Part shown: piece after piece, positions 1 through 7,121 of the stretch
How the letters are laid out: each line of letters starts with the position of its first letter
Position numbering within the stretch: the stretch's first letter is position 1
DNA from: an uncultured Bacteroidales bacterium
Lineage (GTDB): Bacteria > Bacteroidota > Bacteroidia > Bacteroidales > UBA932
Assembly (NCBI GenBank): GCA_946614205.1
Contig: CAMOGR010000066.1
Coordinates: forward strand, 1-7,679
Direction of reading: 5' to 3'
Length of the DNA stretch: 7,679 nucleotides
Made by a program: the position numbers and the translations under genes
The notes under the pieces: model-generated
Told to the model about the DNA's origin: nothing
What the model saw: only the letters and a program-made list of their open reading frames with translations
The model's database searches: none

Positions 1-1
1 A

Positions 2-109
2 TCCTTCGCCAATACCCTGCAACTCAAATACGTTTACGCCATTACTGCCGAATCGTCAAGGATGGAACGTGCCTACGGCCTACCCATCCGTCCGGTATAC
101 GTAAAGTAG
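2..109 (+). CDS. C-terminal end of a FISUMP-like surface protein (5' truncated)
   Basis: The frame is open from the window edge and ends at TAG 107-109, giving 35 residues that finish in YGLPIRPVYVK. The large lipoprotein on the other strand ends in the very similar EGLAIRPVFN, which is the usual finish of the FISUMP (Fibrobacter succinogenes major paralogous) domain found in many Bacteroidota surface proteins. Also visible is a SRMERAYGLPIRPV stretch, matching the S/R-x-x-G-L-x-I-R-P-V pattern. The rest of the gene lies outside the window, so its N-terminal domains, signal sequence and role cannot be read. By family it is probably exported. Confidence rests on the ending motif and on the frame staying open to the edge; 35 residues alone would be weak. 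Confidence 0.7.
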   Translation, partial: SFANTLQLKYVYAITAESSRMERAYGLPIRPVYVK

Positions 110-267
110 CATTCGTTACGGTTCCTTGAGCAGCTGTAACCTCAAGATTCCTGAGGCCTATGGGTTTTCTTTGAACTGTTTCCAAATGTCGCCAAAGGTA
201 GAATATATACGATAATTCAAAAACCATATACGAACGTACCGACTATCGGCATCCCGGGCGTGTTTTT
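110..267. other. Intergenic stretch with weak hairpins
   Basis: This part of the intergenic region after the left-edge gene holds no supported gene. Two mutually exclusive small hairpins are possible: CTTGAG (125-130) with CTCAAG (141-146), or CCTCA (140-144) with TGAGG (152-156). The second is followed by GGGTTTTCTTT, so it could serve as a weak terminator for the left-edge gene. An 8-T run sits at 263-270 but has no good stem directly before it. Confidence 0.3.
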
Positions 268-298
268 TTTGATTTGTCATATTTATAAAGTAACTTGG
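268..298 (+). promoter_or_regulatory. Candidate Bacteroidota promoter for the AlkZ-related gene
   Basis: TTTG (268-271), exactly 19 bases, then TAACTTGG (291-298) fits the Bacteroidota primary sigma pattern TTTG-N19-21-TAnnTTTG with one mismatch in the -7 box. It would start transcription near 305, about 50 bases before the ATG at 357. Confidence 0.45.
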
Positions 299-356
299 CG
301 GATGGTCAGGTACACGGTTACCGGATCTCCATCAACATTTACAGCCGAGTTTCTCT

Positions 357-1058
357 ATGCCGATTCTCTCTCACTCCGGAAACCCTCTCCCGCCCACGGT
401 AACTGGCCCGGAAGCAATGCTCCAGACCGTCAGTGAGGCCGGGATGCTACCGTTCTTTGCGAATCCGATTCCCGGGTATTCCATAGAAGAAAAGACCCCT
501 CCCGGGGATTGGTTCACCTCGGACAGCCTCGGCCCCTGGGACTGGAAGATTCATTGCGTGCAGAGCGGCGAGATAGCGTACGGCAAGTTCCTCTGGGGCG
601 GCAAGGCCGCTTTTGCCACGGTGGACGTCTACCGCGAGCTGATGAACTGGCGTCGCAGTCAGCCGCGCTATGCTCCTTCGGAAGACCAGCGGCGGGTGCT
701 GGACCTTATCGAGCGGCAGGGAAGCGTCTGCGTGCGGGACGTGCGGGCTCTTCTCGGGGTCAATAAAGGCGCCGCCGATTCTGTGCTTGCCCGCCTGCAG
801 ATGCAGACGCGGGTGGTGACCGGGGATATAGAACGGGTATACCGTGGTGCGGAGCTGCGCTACGAAGGCTGGCAGCGTTCCGTTTTCTGTACCCCTGAGT
901 CGCTGTTCGAAGATTTTGACTTTCCCTTCCCTGGATTCACTCCGCGAAGCATGCGCTCAAGCCTTACTCCGGCGCAATCCCTGGAATTCCTGATGGAAAC
1001 GATACTCCGGGCTGCCCCCGCCGCCACCCGCGGGCAGATGGAAAAAATGTTGCGCTGA
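357..1058 (+). CDS. AlkZ-related protein (YcaQ-like winged-helix family)
   Basis: This 233-residue soluble protein has no signal peptide or membrane segment. I recognise the layout of small AlkZ-related proteins: an N-terminal LPFF-NPIPG stretch (31-40), the signature DWFTSDSLGPWDWK (51-64), GEIAYGKFLWGGKAAF (71-86), then a winged-helix-like part (about 107-160) and a GWQRSVFCTPESLF ending (171-184). AlkZ/YcaQ enzymes are DNA glycosylases acting on interstrand crosslinks; these short relatives cover only part of that fold, and I see no QxQ-type catalytic signature, so glycosylase activity is not claimed. The residues after 185 vary in composition and look like a lineage-specific tail. ATG 357 is the first in frame; Met21 (417) is a possible alternative because family similarity begins around residue 17. 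The gene ends 88 bases before the sigma operon and may be independent of it. Confidence 0.65.
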   Translation: MPILSHSGNPLPPTVTGPEAMLQTVSEAGMLPFFANPIPGYSIEEKTPPGDWFTSDSLGPWDWKIHCVQSGEIAYGKFLWGGKAAFATVDVYRELMNWRRSQPRYAPSEDQRRVLDLIERQGSVCVRDVRALLGVNKGAADSVLARLQMQTRVVTGDIERVYRGAELRYEGWQRSVFCTPESLFEDFDFPFPGFTPRSMRSSLTPAQSLEFLMETILRAAPAATRGQMEKMLR

Positions 1059-1146
1059 CCGTTATTAACATTTTTGCCGTTGATTCGTCATGTATATGTG
1101 CCGCGACTCGGCGCGCAGTTGCGGCGGATTGTATAACATGTTGAAT

Positions 1147-1653
1147 ATGAAACGTTTTTTACTTATTATTTGCATCCTTGTTCCCTGCCTTTCCTGCATG
1201 GGCGGACAAGGCGGGGCGGCCAGGGAGTCCCGCATTTCCACAGCTGTGTCCGAGTGTCGCCATTATGAAGGCGCAGATTATCTCAAACTCGGCAGCCTGG
1301 CTACCGGAGCCTTGAAGGGCGTCGTGCGTATCGCCGGAGCAGGTGATTCCGACATCAAGGAAGCTCTCAGCCTTATGAAGGGCATCGACGGCCTCACGGT
1401 GTTTTCGTATGACGGATGTTCCCCCGAAGACAGGGCGCTCATCGACGCCAGGCTCTCGGAGGCTCTTGCCGGTTCGGAGATGCTGCTGGAGGCAAGCGAC
1501 ACCGGGCAGAAACTCAGAATGTACGGCACTTACGACGACAGGACTGATAAAGTACGCGACTTCGTGCTGTTTGCTCCGTCGGAATCTGCGCTGATATGCG
1601 TACGCGGTTCCGTATCCATGGATACCGTCGCCAGGATTGCATCCGATGACTGA
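1147..1653 (+). CDS. DUF4252-like putative lipoprotein, first gene of the sigma factor operon
   Basis: The product is 168 residues from ATG 1147, chosen because it yields a clean type II signal: MKR, a hydrophobic run LLIICILVP, then CLSC with Cys17 as the likely lipidated residue (Cys14 is an alternative). Upstream in-frame ATGs at 1090 and 1138 would put a charged or unnatural stretch before the signal. The mature part has alternating helix and strand segments, including SDIKEALSLMKGIDGLTVFSY and LLEASDTGQKLRMYGTYD, which parallel the protein encoded at 2508-2990 (LLMEAKDSGEIVRMYTVGTE). That internal similarity and the sigma factor neighbour point to DUF4252, a Bacteroidota family of unknown biochemical function, often exported. 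Its stop overlaps the sigma gene start by 8 bases, implying translational coupling. It likely acts at the periplasmic face or outer membrane; the role is inference. Confidence 0.72.
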   Translation: MKRFLLIICILVPCLSCMGGQGGAARESRISTAVSECRHYEGADYLKLGSLATGALKGVVRIAGAGDSDIKEALSLMKGIDGLTVFSYDGCSPEDRALIDARLSEALAGSEMLLEASDTGQKLRMYGTYDDRTDKVRDFVLFAPSESALICVRGSVSMDTVARIASDD

Positions 1654-2125
1654 GTCCCTGTTCCATAAGGAATACCTCCCGCTCGCCGACACCCTCTACC
1701 GGATTGCCTGGTATATACTGGAATCCGATGCCGAGGCGGAAGACGCCGTGCAGGAGCTGTACCTCAAGCTCTGGGAGTCCAGGGACAGCCTGCAGGGGAT
1801 AAGGCTCCCTAAGGCCTACGCCATACGGATGCTGCGCAATCTCTGTGTGGACCGGTTGAGGAAGGCCCGGCATGAGACTTATCCCGAGGAGTTGCCGCAG
1901 ACTCAGTATGCACCGGCCCCGGACGATGTCCTCGATGCGAAGACGCGCCTGAACAAGGTCCTGGAAGCCGTCAAGTCACTGCCTGAGCGGCAACGCAAAG
2001 TTCTCATCCTGCGGACGGTAGAAGGTCTCTCTTACGAAGATATAGCCGACCGGACCGGAATGAATGGTCTTACATGCCGAGTACTGCTTTCGCAGGCCCG
2101 GTCAAAAATCAAGAAAAAAGCATGA
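1646..2125 (+). CDS. ECF-type RNA polymerase sigma-70 factor
   Basis: The 159-residue protein has only the two core ECF domains. Region 2 covers about residues 6-75, with YRIAWYILESDAEAEDAVQE (18-37) and YLKLWESRDSL matching the 2.1-2.2 core-binding helices, then AYAIRMLRNLCVDRLRK for 2.3-2.4. Region 4 covers about 104-155: LPERQRKVLILRTVEGLSYE followed by the helix-turn-helix EDIADRTGMNGLTCRVLLSQ that would bind the -35 element. There is no region 1.1 or region 3. ATG 1646 was chosen over an in-frame TTG at 1637 because it forms an ATGACTGA overlap with the upstream stop; the next gene starts in an ATGA overlap at the 3' end. ECF factors direct RNA polymerase to a small regulon when released from an anti-sigma, here probably the next gene. 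The target genes cannot be read from this window. Confidence 0.93.
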   Translation: MTESLFHKEYLPLADTLYRIAWYILESDAEAEDAVQELYLKLWESRDSLQGIRLPKAYAIRMLRNLCVDRLRKARHETYPEELPQTQYAPAPDDVLDAKTRLNKVLEAVKSLPERQRKVLILRTVEGLSYEDIADRTGMNGLTCRVLLSQARSKIKKKA

Positions 2126-2511
2126 AAAGGATTGAAGACATAGAAAGAATGCTGCCGGAGGAATTGGAATCGGCTGCCCTGAGCGAGGACATCAAGGTCC
2201 CCTCCGGCCTGGAGGAACGCATCAAGTCGGCTATCGCCGCGAAAGAATCCATTAAGCTCAGGGAGTCACCGGTGCGTTGGGTACCCTATGCTGCCCTCGC
2301 CGTCGCTGCCGGTCTTGCAGCCGTCGCCGTCATCCCGCGCGATGGCAAGATACAGGATACCTTCGACGATCCCTATCTTGCTTACGCCCAGGTAGAGGCG
2401 ACATTCCAGAAGATATCAGACAAGATGGCCCTCGGAGTCGATCTGGCGGAAAAAGCCGGGCAGACCGCAGACAGGCCGATGGAAATAATCAACAAAATCA
2501 AACAGCCATGA
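2122..2511 (+). CDS. Single-pass membrane protein, probable anti-sigma partner
   Basis: The 129-residue product starts in the ATGA overlap with the sigma gene. Residues 1-50 are charged and helical (MKRIEDIERMLPEELESAAL, then a VPSGLEERIKSAI helix); one transmembrane span follows at about 53-72 (WVPYAALAVAAGLAAVAVIP), and a periplasmic tail of about 55 residues contains DDPYLAYAQVEATFQKISDK. N-terminus inside, one span and a C-terminal outside part is the usual anti-sigma topology, and the position directly behind an ECF sigma supports it. There is no zinc-binding HxxxCxxC (ZAS) motif, so binding would be by another helical mode. The DPxLAYAxVE tail resembles proteins seen at the same place in other Bacteroidales sigma/DUF4252 loci. 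The function is inferred from topology and position, not from a recognised domain. Confidence 0.75.
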   Translation: MKRIEDIERMLPEELESAALSEDIKVPSGLEERIKSAIAAKESIKLRESPVRWVPYAALAVAAGLAAVAVIPRDGKIQDTFDDPYLAYAQVEATFQKISDKMALGVDLAEKAGQTADRPMEIINKIKQP

Positions 2512-2990
2512 AACGTATAACCATAATCGCAGCACTGCTGCTCGCAAGCATATTCTCCTTTGCCCAGACCGGCAGGAGCATCTATCAGAAATATTCCGAC
2601 GCCGAAGGCGTGAGCGCCGTTTACATCTCGCCCGCCATGTTCCGGCTCATAGGCAAGATTCCCGACCTTCACGTAGAGGGTGAAGACGTCAACCTTGCCC
2701 CTATAATCCAGTCGCTGTCAGGGCTTTACCTGATAGACAGCGAGAACCCCAAGGTCAATGCGGAGCTGAAGGCCGAAGCGGCGAAATTCATAAAAGCAGG
2801 CAATTACGAGCTTCTCATGGAAGCCAAGGACTCGGGTGAAATCGTCAGGATGTACACCGTGGGCACCGAAACGCTCGTCAACGGCTTCGTCATGATTGCA
2901 GAAGAGGGACGCGAATCCACCTTCATCTACCTCGACGGCAAAATGAACCGTGAAGACCTCGAGAACATAATCGCCGAGAAAATGAAGTAG
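2508..2990 (+). CDS. DUF4252-like exported protein, last gene of the sigma factor operon
   Basis: This 160-residue protein begins in a 4-base ATGA overlap with the preceding gene. A Sec signal is clear: MKR, hydrophobic IIAALLLASIFS, then FAQ-TGR, with likely cleavage after FA or Q; there is no lipobox cysteine, unlike the first gene of the operon. The mature part contains the DUF4252 pattern: a YSDAEGVSAVYISPAMFRLI start (about 29-48), a middle helix-turn segment ending LSGLYLIDSEN, a LLMEAKDSGEIVRMY strand-turn-strand, and GFVMIAEEGRESTFIYLDG followed by a final helix. The family is widespread in Bacteroidota without a proven activity. Having one lipid-anchored and one soluble member around a sigma/anti-sigma pair suggests that they sense or respond to the same envelope condition; that is inference. 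Confidence 0.82.
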   Translation: MKRITIIAALLLASIFSFAQTGRSIYQKYSDAEGVSAVYISPAMFRLIGKIPDLHVEGEDVNLAPIIQSLSGLYLIDSENPKVNAELKAEAAKFIKAGNYELLMEAKDSGEIVRMYTVGTETLVNGFVMIAEEGRESTFIYLDGKMNREDLENIIAEKMK

Positions 2991-3010
2991 GGTCAGCCTT
3001 GCACGGAATT

Positions 3011-3054
3011 CTCTTTGGCAAGACTCCACCCGGTCTGTCGGGTGATCCCAAGAG
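3011..3054. terminator. Nested inverted repeat between convergent operons, possible bidirectional terminator
   Basis: An inner perfect 6-base stem CACCCG (3027-3032) / CGGGTG (3039-3044) with a 6-base loop lies inside an outer 7-of-8 stem CTCTTTGG (3011-3018) / CCCAAGAG (3047-3054). It sits between the + strand stop at 2990 and the - strand stop at 3078, where both operons need an end. Neither side has a proper T run, so an intrinsic terminator is uncertain. Confidence 0.4.
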
Positions 3055-3077
3055 GTTCAAGGGAAACCCCGAAACGT

Positions 3078-3203
3078 TTACCACTCGTTGTCGGGGTCGT
3101 CTCCTCCGACCAGGGCTTCAGTATTCGAATCTTCCAGAAGGCTGAATTGGAGTCTGTTTTCGATGGTCACTATCACGGGCGGGGTGTATAACTTTTTAGT
3201 CAT
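3078..3203 (-). CDS. 41-residue small protein downstream of the surface lipoprotein gene
   Basis: ATG at 3203-3201 opens a frame that closes with TAA at 3080-3078. The protein begins MTKKLYTPPVIVTI, has an amphipathic middle (ENRLQFSLLEDSNTEAL) and ends VGGDDPDNEW. Short ORFs of this design, a basic KKxYxxPxIxxV start and an acidic Gly/Asp-rich tail ending in an aromatic residue, are common next to surface-protein genes in Bacteroidales and are frequently unannotated. I know of no assigned function. The start lies 12 bases after the stop of the large lipoprotein gene on the same strand, so both are probably on one transcript. There is no signal peptide or membrane span. The GG could suggest a leader-type cleavage site, but only seven residues follow and no peptidase is present. 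Start, stop, composition and spacing support it as real. Confidence 0.62.
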   Translation of the reverse strand: MTKKLYTPPVIVTIENRLQFSLLEDSNTEALVGGDDPDNEW

Positions 3204-3215
3204 GGCTGGTGATTC

Positions 3216-6200
3216 TTAATTGAATACAGGGCGTATAGCGAGTCCTTCGCATCTATGGCTTCCATAATTTGCATGAGTCGAAGTCACCTGGGGAAGGTAC
3301 AGCCTGAACCATGCGGCATAAAAATTCTCGTCACTGAAGGAATCAAGTGACGAAGACCAGTAGTATCCCTCATCAGTATCCCTGATTTCATTGCCGCTGG
3401 CTGTCCCTGTTATAGGGAGGAAAATGCTGTTTGAATTGGACTTGCTGCTCACCAGATAGCCTTCAACGCCGTTCATCGTGGTGACGGTCCATTTGCAGCA
3501 GTCTCTCAATTCTTCCTGTTCACTGTGGGTCGGCATTCGCCATGCTCCGCCGAGCATGGCGTGGGCTGCATCGTCTGCAGCCTCCAGTTCACTGAGGTTG
3601 TCCACAGTGCCGAGTGAACTGTTTGAATTGTACTTGGTCAGCGCGGTTCTCGTTCCCCACTTGTAATTGTCCCAGCCGAAATACTGCTTAGGCAGTGTTT
3701 CTCCCCAGGCAAAGAAGCTGCCGGCTCCCTCGGGTGCAGTGGCTCCAAGATTGAAGGACGCCCACTTGAGTCCTGAGGGAAGCCCGAGGTCCACAGCCTC
3801 AGGAACAGCGGCGAGCGGCTGGATCCTGTCGGCGTAACCACTCCAATAATGGGCTGATTTGTAGGCTTCTACGGATGAAGCGGGGACATAGATTGTGCAT
3901 TCGGAGTAGAACAGCTTGTTTACATAATTAATGGTGTTGGAGGGAGGGACCGTCGCAAGAATTGAAATCTTTTCAAGCCCGGTACATCCGTAAAACAAAC
4001 TTCCATCAAATTCTTTCCATGTGGAAGGCATGACGAGTTCTTTCAGTGCACGGCAGTTGTTGAAGCATCCATTACTGACCGTTTCAACGCCTTCCGGTAT
4101 GGTGATGCCGGATAAGTTGGAGCACTCTGCAAATAAATACCAGTCAAGGACTCTTATACCTTCCGGCACTGCGAATGTGGTCAATCCTGCCGGTGCGATT
4201 GAGACAAGTCTGTCTCCGTCAATCAGACTCCTGCCGTCGGCGGAAGCAAAGTTTCCGGAGAATGATGAAAGGCTTGAGCATCCAGGGAAAGGATTCTGTA
4301 TCAGCTGTTTTACGCCGGATGGGATATGTATGGTCGTAAGTGAAGAACAGTTGGCAAATGCGCTATACTCCAAGGATTCCAATGATTGTGGAAGCGTGAC
4401 GGATTCAAGTGAAGCTGAAGATGCAAAAGCGTGCATTCCTATGCTTTTCAGTCCCTCGGAGAAATTGATGCGCTTCAATGTGCGAATGCCGGCGAAACTA
4501 TTCGTACCAATTTTGGTTATGCTAGACGGAAGAGTCAGTTCTTCTATAGTTGAACCGGAAAAGCAATAAGGGGCAATGTTTGCAACGCCTTCCGGTATAG
4601 CACATGAAATTTGCCCTTTCATTGCAAAGGTGTGCAACGTGCCATCCTTGATAAGGAAAAGGCCGTCGCTGCTGACATGAGAGCCGGTCAGTTGCGTAAG
4701 GCCGGTGCATCCTGCGAAGGGATTGAACCTAATTTCCGTGCATTCAGGTATATTCAAACTTGTTATTCGGTGGCAGTCAGATAATGCACTGCCACCGAGG
4801 TAATCCAGATGGGCAGGCAGTGATACATTTTCAAGCAGGGAGCAATTCCAAACCGCGTAAGTGCATAGAACGGAGAGGCTTTCAGGGAAACTGATGGATT
4901 TGAGGTTTGGAGCAACATTGTTGGTGAGGAACGCATCATTAACGGAGCTATAGCTGCCTTTGACGGTACCAATGCTCGTAAGCGGGCCGTCCAGCTTTAT
5001 TATTCCCTTTCCGTTTTGGTAGGTGTTGGAAACTACTGCAGCGTTGAGTACAGATTCGTTTGCGATGGAGACAGGTCTGCCGTCAGTTGTCGTGTACCAA
5101 ATTTCATTGTCGGGCTGAACCGGTTCCGGAATCGGCCGAATCCTGTCGGCATACCTGCTCCAATACTGGGCAGATTTATAAGCATCTACGGATGATGCGG
5201 GGACATATATGATTTGAGTGTTATCGGTAAGATCGGGACAACCGTTCGGTACAGCTTGCGCCAAGACAGTGAGTTCGGTCAATTCGCTGCACTCGTTGAT
5301 AGCATACGTTTTGATGGTTCTGAGTGAAGCCGGAAGCGTCAGCTTATTGATTCCGAAACCGGTGATTACCTGCTTTCCAATAGAGGTAATTCCTTCAGGG
5401 ATAACCAATTCTTCCATACCGAAGCAAGCTACGCCTTTGAGCTCACCATTCTGTACAAGGAAATGGCCGTCTTCACTGGCATACTTCCCCTGGAAGGAAG
5501 TTGTCCGGAAGCAAACAAAGGCGCCATCGCCAATGGTTTCAAGTGTTTCAGGCAACGTTGAGAACTCTTCGATGAATGTCCAGTAGAAAGCATGACTGCC
5601 TATTTCTACAAGTTGGTTGGGAAGCTTGACTCTCTTGATGTCGTAGCACCATTGGAAGAGTCCTGGGGCAATTACACGGACTTTATCAGGTATGGTTACA
5701 TCAACAAGACCTTTAGGAGCGAATCCATAGGCGGTATCGCCGATTATCAGGAAGCGCCCGTCATCCGTAGCATAGGGGCCTTCAAAAGTGGAAAGACCGG
5801 TGCATTCCATAAAAGCACCGGAACCCAATGTGGTGACAGAGGAAGGAATGAATACACTTTCAAGAGATTTGCAACAATCAAATGCGTAGCTTCCTATGCT
5901 CTGCAACCCGTCGTTGAAGGATATGGAACTCAGATTGGAGCAGTAAGAAAAAGCGCTGCTTTGTATTGTAATCAAAGATTGTGGGAATGCGATAGTCTCA
6001 AGATTGTTTTTTTCGAAAGCGGAAAAAGCATTGACGCCGATTGTCGTCAAATCGCCATCCAGCACTATGATTCCTTTGCCGTCTGAATAAATGTTGGAAA
6101 CTACGGTCCGATCTCCAAAAGGGTCCGTAGCCCCGGAATAGGGACTTACAATTTCTCCGTCAGTTGAGGTGTACCAAATCTCATTGTTGGGCTGAACAAC

Positions 6201-7070
6201 AGCACCCCCGGTAAACTCAACTTCTACCGGAGCCATGCGGGAGATGGTGTTCCTGCTGATAGTTAGGGGCTTGGTGCTGGATTTGGTAAAGGTGCCTCCG
6301 TCCGGTGAGGTGACAGTGAGGGTGAAGCCGCCGCTGAGCGTTACAGGCGGCAGGACGAACCAGAATTCTGTGAAAGCGGAGGCGTCCGCATTGAGGGTGA
6401 CGGGGGATGGACAGATGAGCATCACGTGGTCGGATGCGCTGTCGTCCATGGTGAGAACAGGCAACCCGCCTACTGTCATCGTTACGCTGGCTTTGCCCGA
6501 AATGGCCTCGCCGCCATTGCTTTTGAGTTGCAGCGAAGATACGCTGGCATTGGCCCCATAGAGCTTGAAAGACAGTATGCCGCCGGCGTTCTTGAACATC
6601 AGTTTGTTGTCATCGGCAGCCGCAACCATGACGTTGGCACCTGGCCCGAATGAGTCTTGCGCCCACATCTGGGTGGAGGGAAGGCTGACGGAAAGAACTT
6701 CGTCGTTGCTGATTCTGGTGCCTTCTGCATAGGGATATACGGCGTAGATGGCACCGATCGGATTTGCGGTTATGAAGTCGGAGGTTGGGACCATGGAAAA
6801 AGTGCCGGAGTTGTCTCCGGTTTCACCACTGAAGCGGTACTGCTGATTGTATGTGTCCCGGTTGAAAATCGAGATGCGGTCATCTTCGTTCCACAGCACA
6901 CGGTACTGGCTGTCGGTGTGGGTTCTAGTGAAGTCGGATGACTCAGTGCTGGCGTAAAACTCTTCATAAACAGGACGGAGCGAAACGAACTCCTGCTCCT
7001 CTGTTGCACAGGACGAAAGTACCAGAGCGGCGCAGTATCCGGCAAGACTGATTGGGAATACTCTTTTCAT
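3216..7070 (-). CDS. Surface lipoprotein: fimbrillin-like domain, two BspA-type LRR modules, FISUMP domain
   Basis: This 1284-residue protein has a lipoprotein signal (MKRVFPIS..., LVLSSC with Cys21) followed by ATEEQE, an acidic start typical of Bacteroidota lipoproteins sent to the cell surface. Residues about 45-288 resemble Mfa/fimbrillin-like domains: TRT (48-50), VLWNEDDRISIF (58-69), AVYPY, TEFWFVLPP and a closing TISRNTISRMAPVEVE. Two LRR_5/BspA modules follow (about 293-645 and 652-1085), each opening with P-N/D-NEIWYT-TDG and closing with VPASSV-AYKSA-YWS-YADRI-P. The LRRs repeat L-x-x-I-x-x-x-A-F-x-x-C-x-x-L and IP/LP steps of about 23 residues. Residues about 1092-1284 form a FISUMP domain (DLGLPSGLKWAS, RMPTHSEQEEL, GYYWSSS, GLAIRPVFN). 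BspA-like LRRs bind host or bacterial surfaces in known cases; adhesion or ligand binding is likely, but the ligand is unknown. Its own promoter is at 7122-7151. Confidence 0.92.
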   Translation of the reverse strand: MKRVFPISLAGYCAALVLSSCATEEQEFVSLRPVYEEFYASTESSDFTRTHTDSQYRVLWNEDDRISIFNRDTYNQQYRFSGETGDNSGTFSMVPTSDFITANPIGAIYAVYPYAEGTRISNDEVLSVSLPSTQMWAQDSFGPGANVMVAAADDNKLMFKNAGGILSFKLYGANASVSSLQLKSNGGEAISGKASVTMTVGGLPVLTMDDSASDHVMLICPSPVTLNADASAFTEFWFVLPPVTLSGGFTLTVTSPDGGTFTKSSTKPLTISRNTISRMAPVEVEFTGGAVVQPNNEIWYTSTDGEIVSPYSGATDPFGDRTVVSNIYSDGKGIIVLDGDLTTIGVNAFSAFEKNNLETIAFPQSLITIQSSAFSYCSNLSSISFNDGLQSIGSYAFDCCKSLESVFIPSSVTTLGSGAFMECTGLSTFEGPYATDDGRFLIIGDTAYGFAPKGLVDVTIPDKVRVIAPGLFQWCYDIKRVKLPNQLVEIGSHAFYWTFIEEFSTLPETLETIGDGAFVCFRTTSFQGKYASEDGHFLVQNGELKGVACFGMEELVIPEGITSIGKQVITGFGINKLTLPASLRTIKTYAINECSELTELTVLAQAVPNGCPDLTDNTQIIYVPASSVDAYKSAQYWSRYADRIRPIPEPVQPDNEIWYTTTDGRPVSIANESVLNAAVVSNTYQNGKGIIKLDGPLTSIGTVKGSYSSVNDAFLTNNVAPNLKSISFPESLSVLCTYAVWNCSLLENVSLPAHLDYLGGSALSDCHRITSLNIPECTEIRFNPFAGCTGLTQLTGSHVSSDGLFLIKDGTLHTFAMKGQISCAIPEGVANIAPYCFSGSTIEELTLPSSITKIGTNSFAGIRTLKRINFSEGLKSIGMHAFASSASLESVTLPQSLESLEYSAFANCSSLTTIHIPSGVKQLIQNPFPGCSSLSSFSGNFASADGRSLIDGDRLVSIAPAGLTTFAVPEGIRVLDWYLFAECSNLSGITIPEGVETVSNGCFNNCRALKELVMPSTWKEFDGSLFYGCTGLEKISILATVPPSNTINYVNKLFYSECTIYVPASSVEAYKSAHYWSGYADRIQPLAAVPEAVDLGLPSGLKWASFNLGATAPEGAGSFFAWGETLPKQYFGWDNYKWGTRTALTKYNSNSSLGTVDNLSELEAADDAAHAMLGGAWRMPTHSEQEELRDCCKWTVTTMNGVEGYLVSSKSNSNSIFLPITGTASGNEIRDTDEGYYWSSSLDSFSDENFYAAWFRLYLPQVTSTHANYGSHRCEGLAIRPVFN
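3823..3890 (-). repeat. LRR-module closing repeat, copy 2
   Basis: These 68 bases encode the end of the second LRR module (VPASSVEAYKSA...YADRI) and match 5140-5207 at about 58 of 68 positions without gaps, marking the 3' boundary of an internal duplication of the lipoprotein gene. Confidence 0.85.
5080..5120 (-). repeat. LRR-module opening repeat, copy 2
   Basis: These 41 bases encode QPDNEIWYTTTDG and match 6157-6197 at 37 of 41 positions. They mark the start of the second LRR module. Confidence 0.85.
5140..5207 (-). repeat. LRR-module closing repeat, copy 1
   Basis: This is the counterpart of 3823-3890, encoding VPASSVDAYKSA...YADRI at the end of the first LRR module. It sits only 20 bases from the opening repeat of the second module, as expected of head-to-tail module duplication. 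Confidence 0.85.
6157..6197 (-). repeat. LRR-module opening repeat, copy 1
   Basis: This is the counterpart of 5080-5120, encoding QPNNEIWYTSTDG right after the fimbrillin-like domain. It marks where the first LRR module was joined. Confidence 0.85.
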
Positions 7071-7121
7071 GGCAGATTGGAAACGGGCGGCGGGTGTTAT
7101 TGAAATTTTTAATACTTTTTA

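Noticed and set aside
42..227. 61-codon - strand ORF over the left intergenic region
   Set aside because: It runs antisense through the end of the FISUMP-like gene, has no promoter match, and the family is unrecognised. Not impossible, but unsupported.
1071..1100. Promoter for the sigma operon: TTTG then TATATGTG
   Set aside because: The spacer is only 16 bases and the -7 box has a mismatch; no better match is seen in 1059-1146, so the operon promoter is left unassigned.
3078..3203. Small ORF as a double-glycine bacteriocin or RiPP precursor
   Set aside because: The GG is followed by only seven residues, and no peptidase-transporter or modifying enzyme gene is in the window.
4021..6086. Several + strand ORFs of 120-180 codons opposite the LRR modules
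   Set aside because: They are antisense to a clearly coding repeat gene; their length follows from its regular codon composition.
3823..6197. Spaced direct repeats as a CRISPR-like array
   Set aside because: The repeats are in-frame coding copies about 1.1-1.3 kb apart inside one gene, with no array structure.
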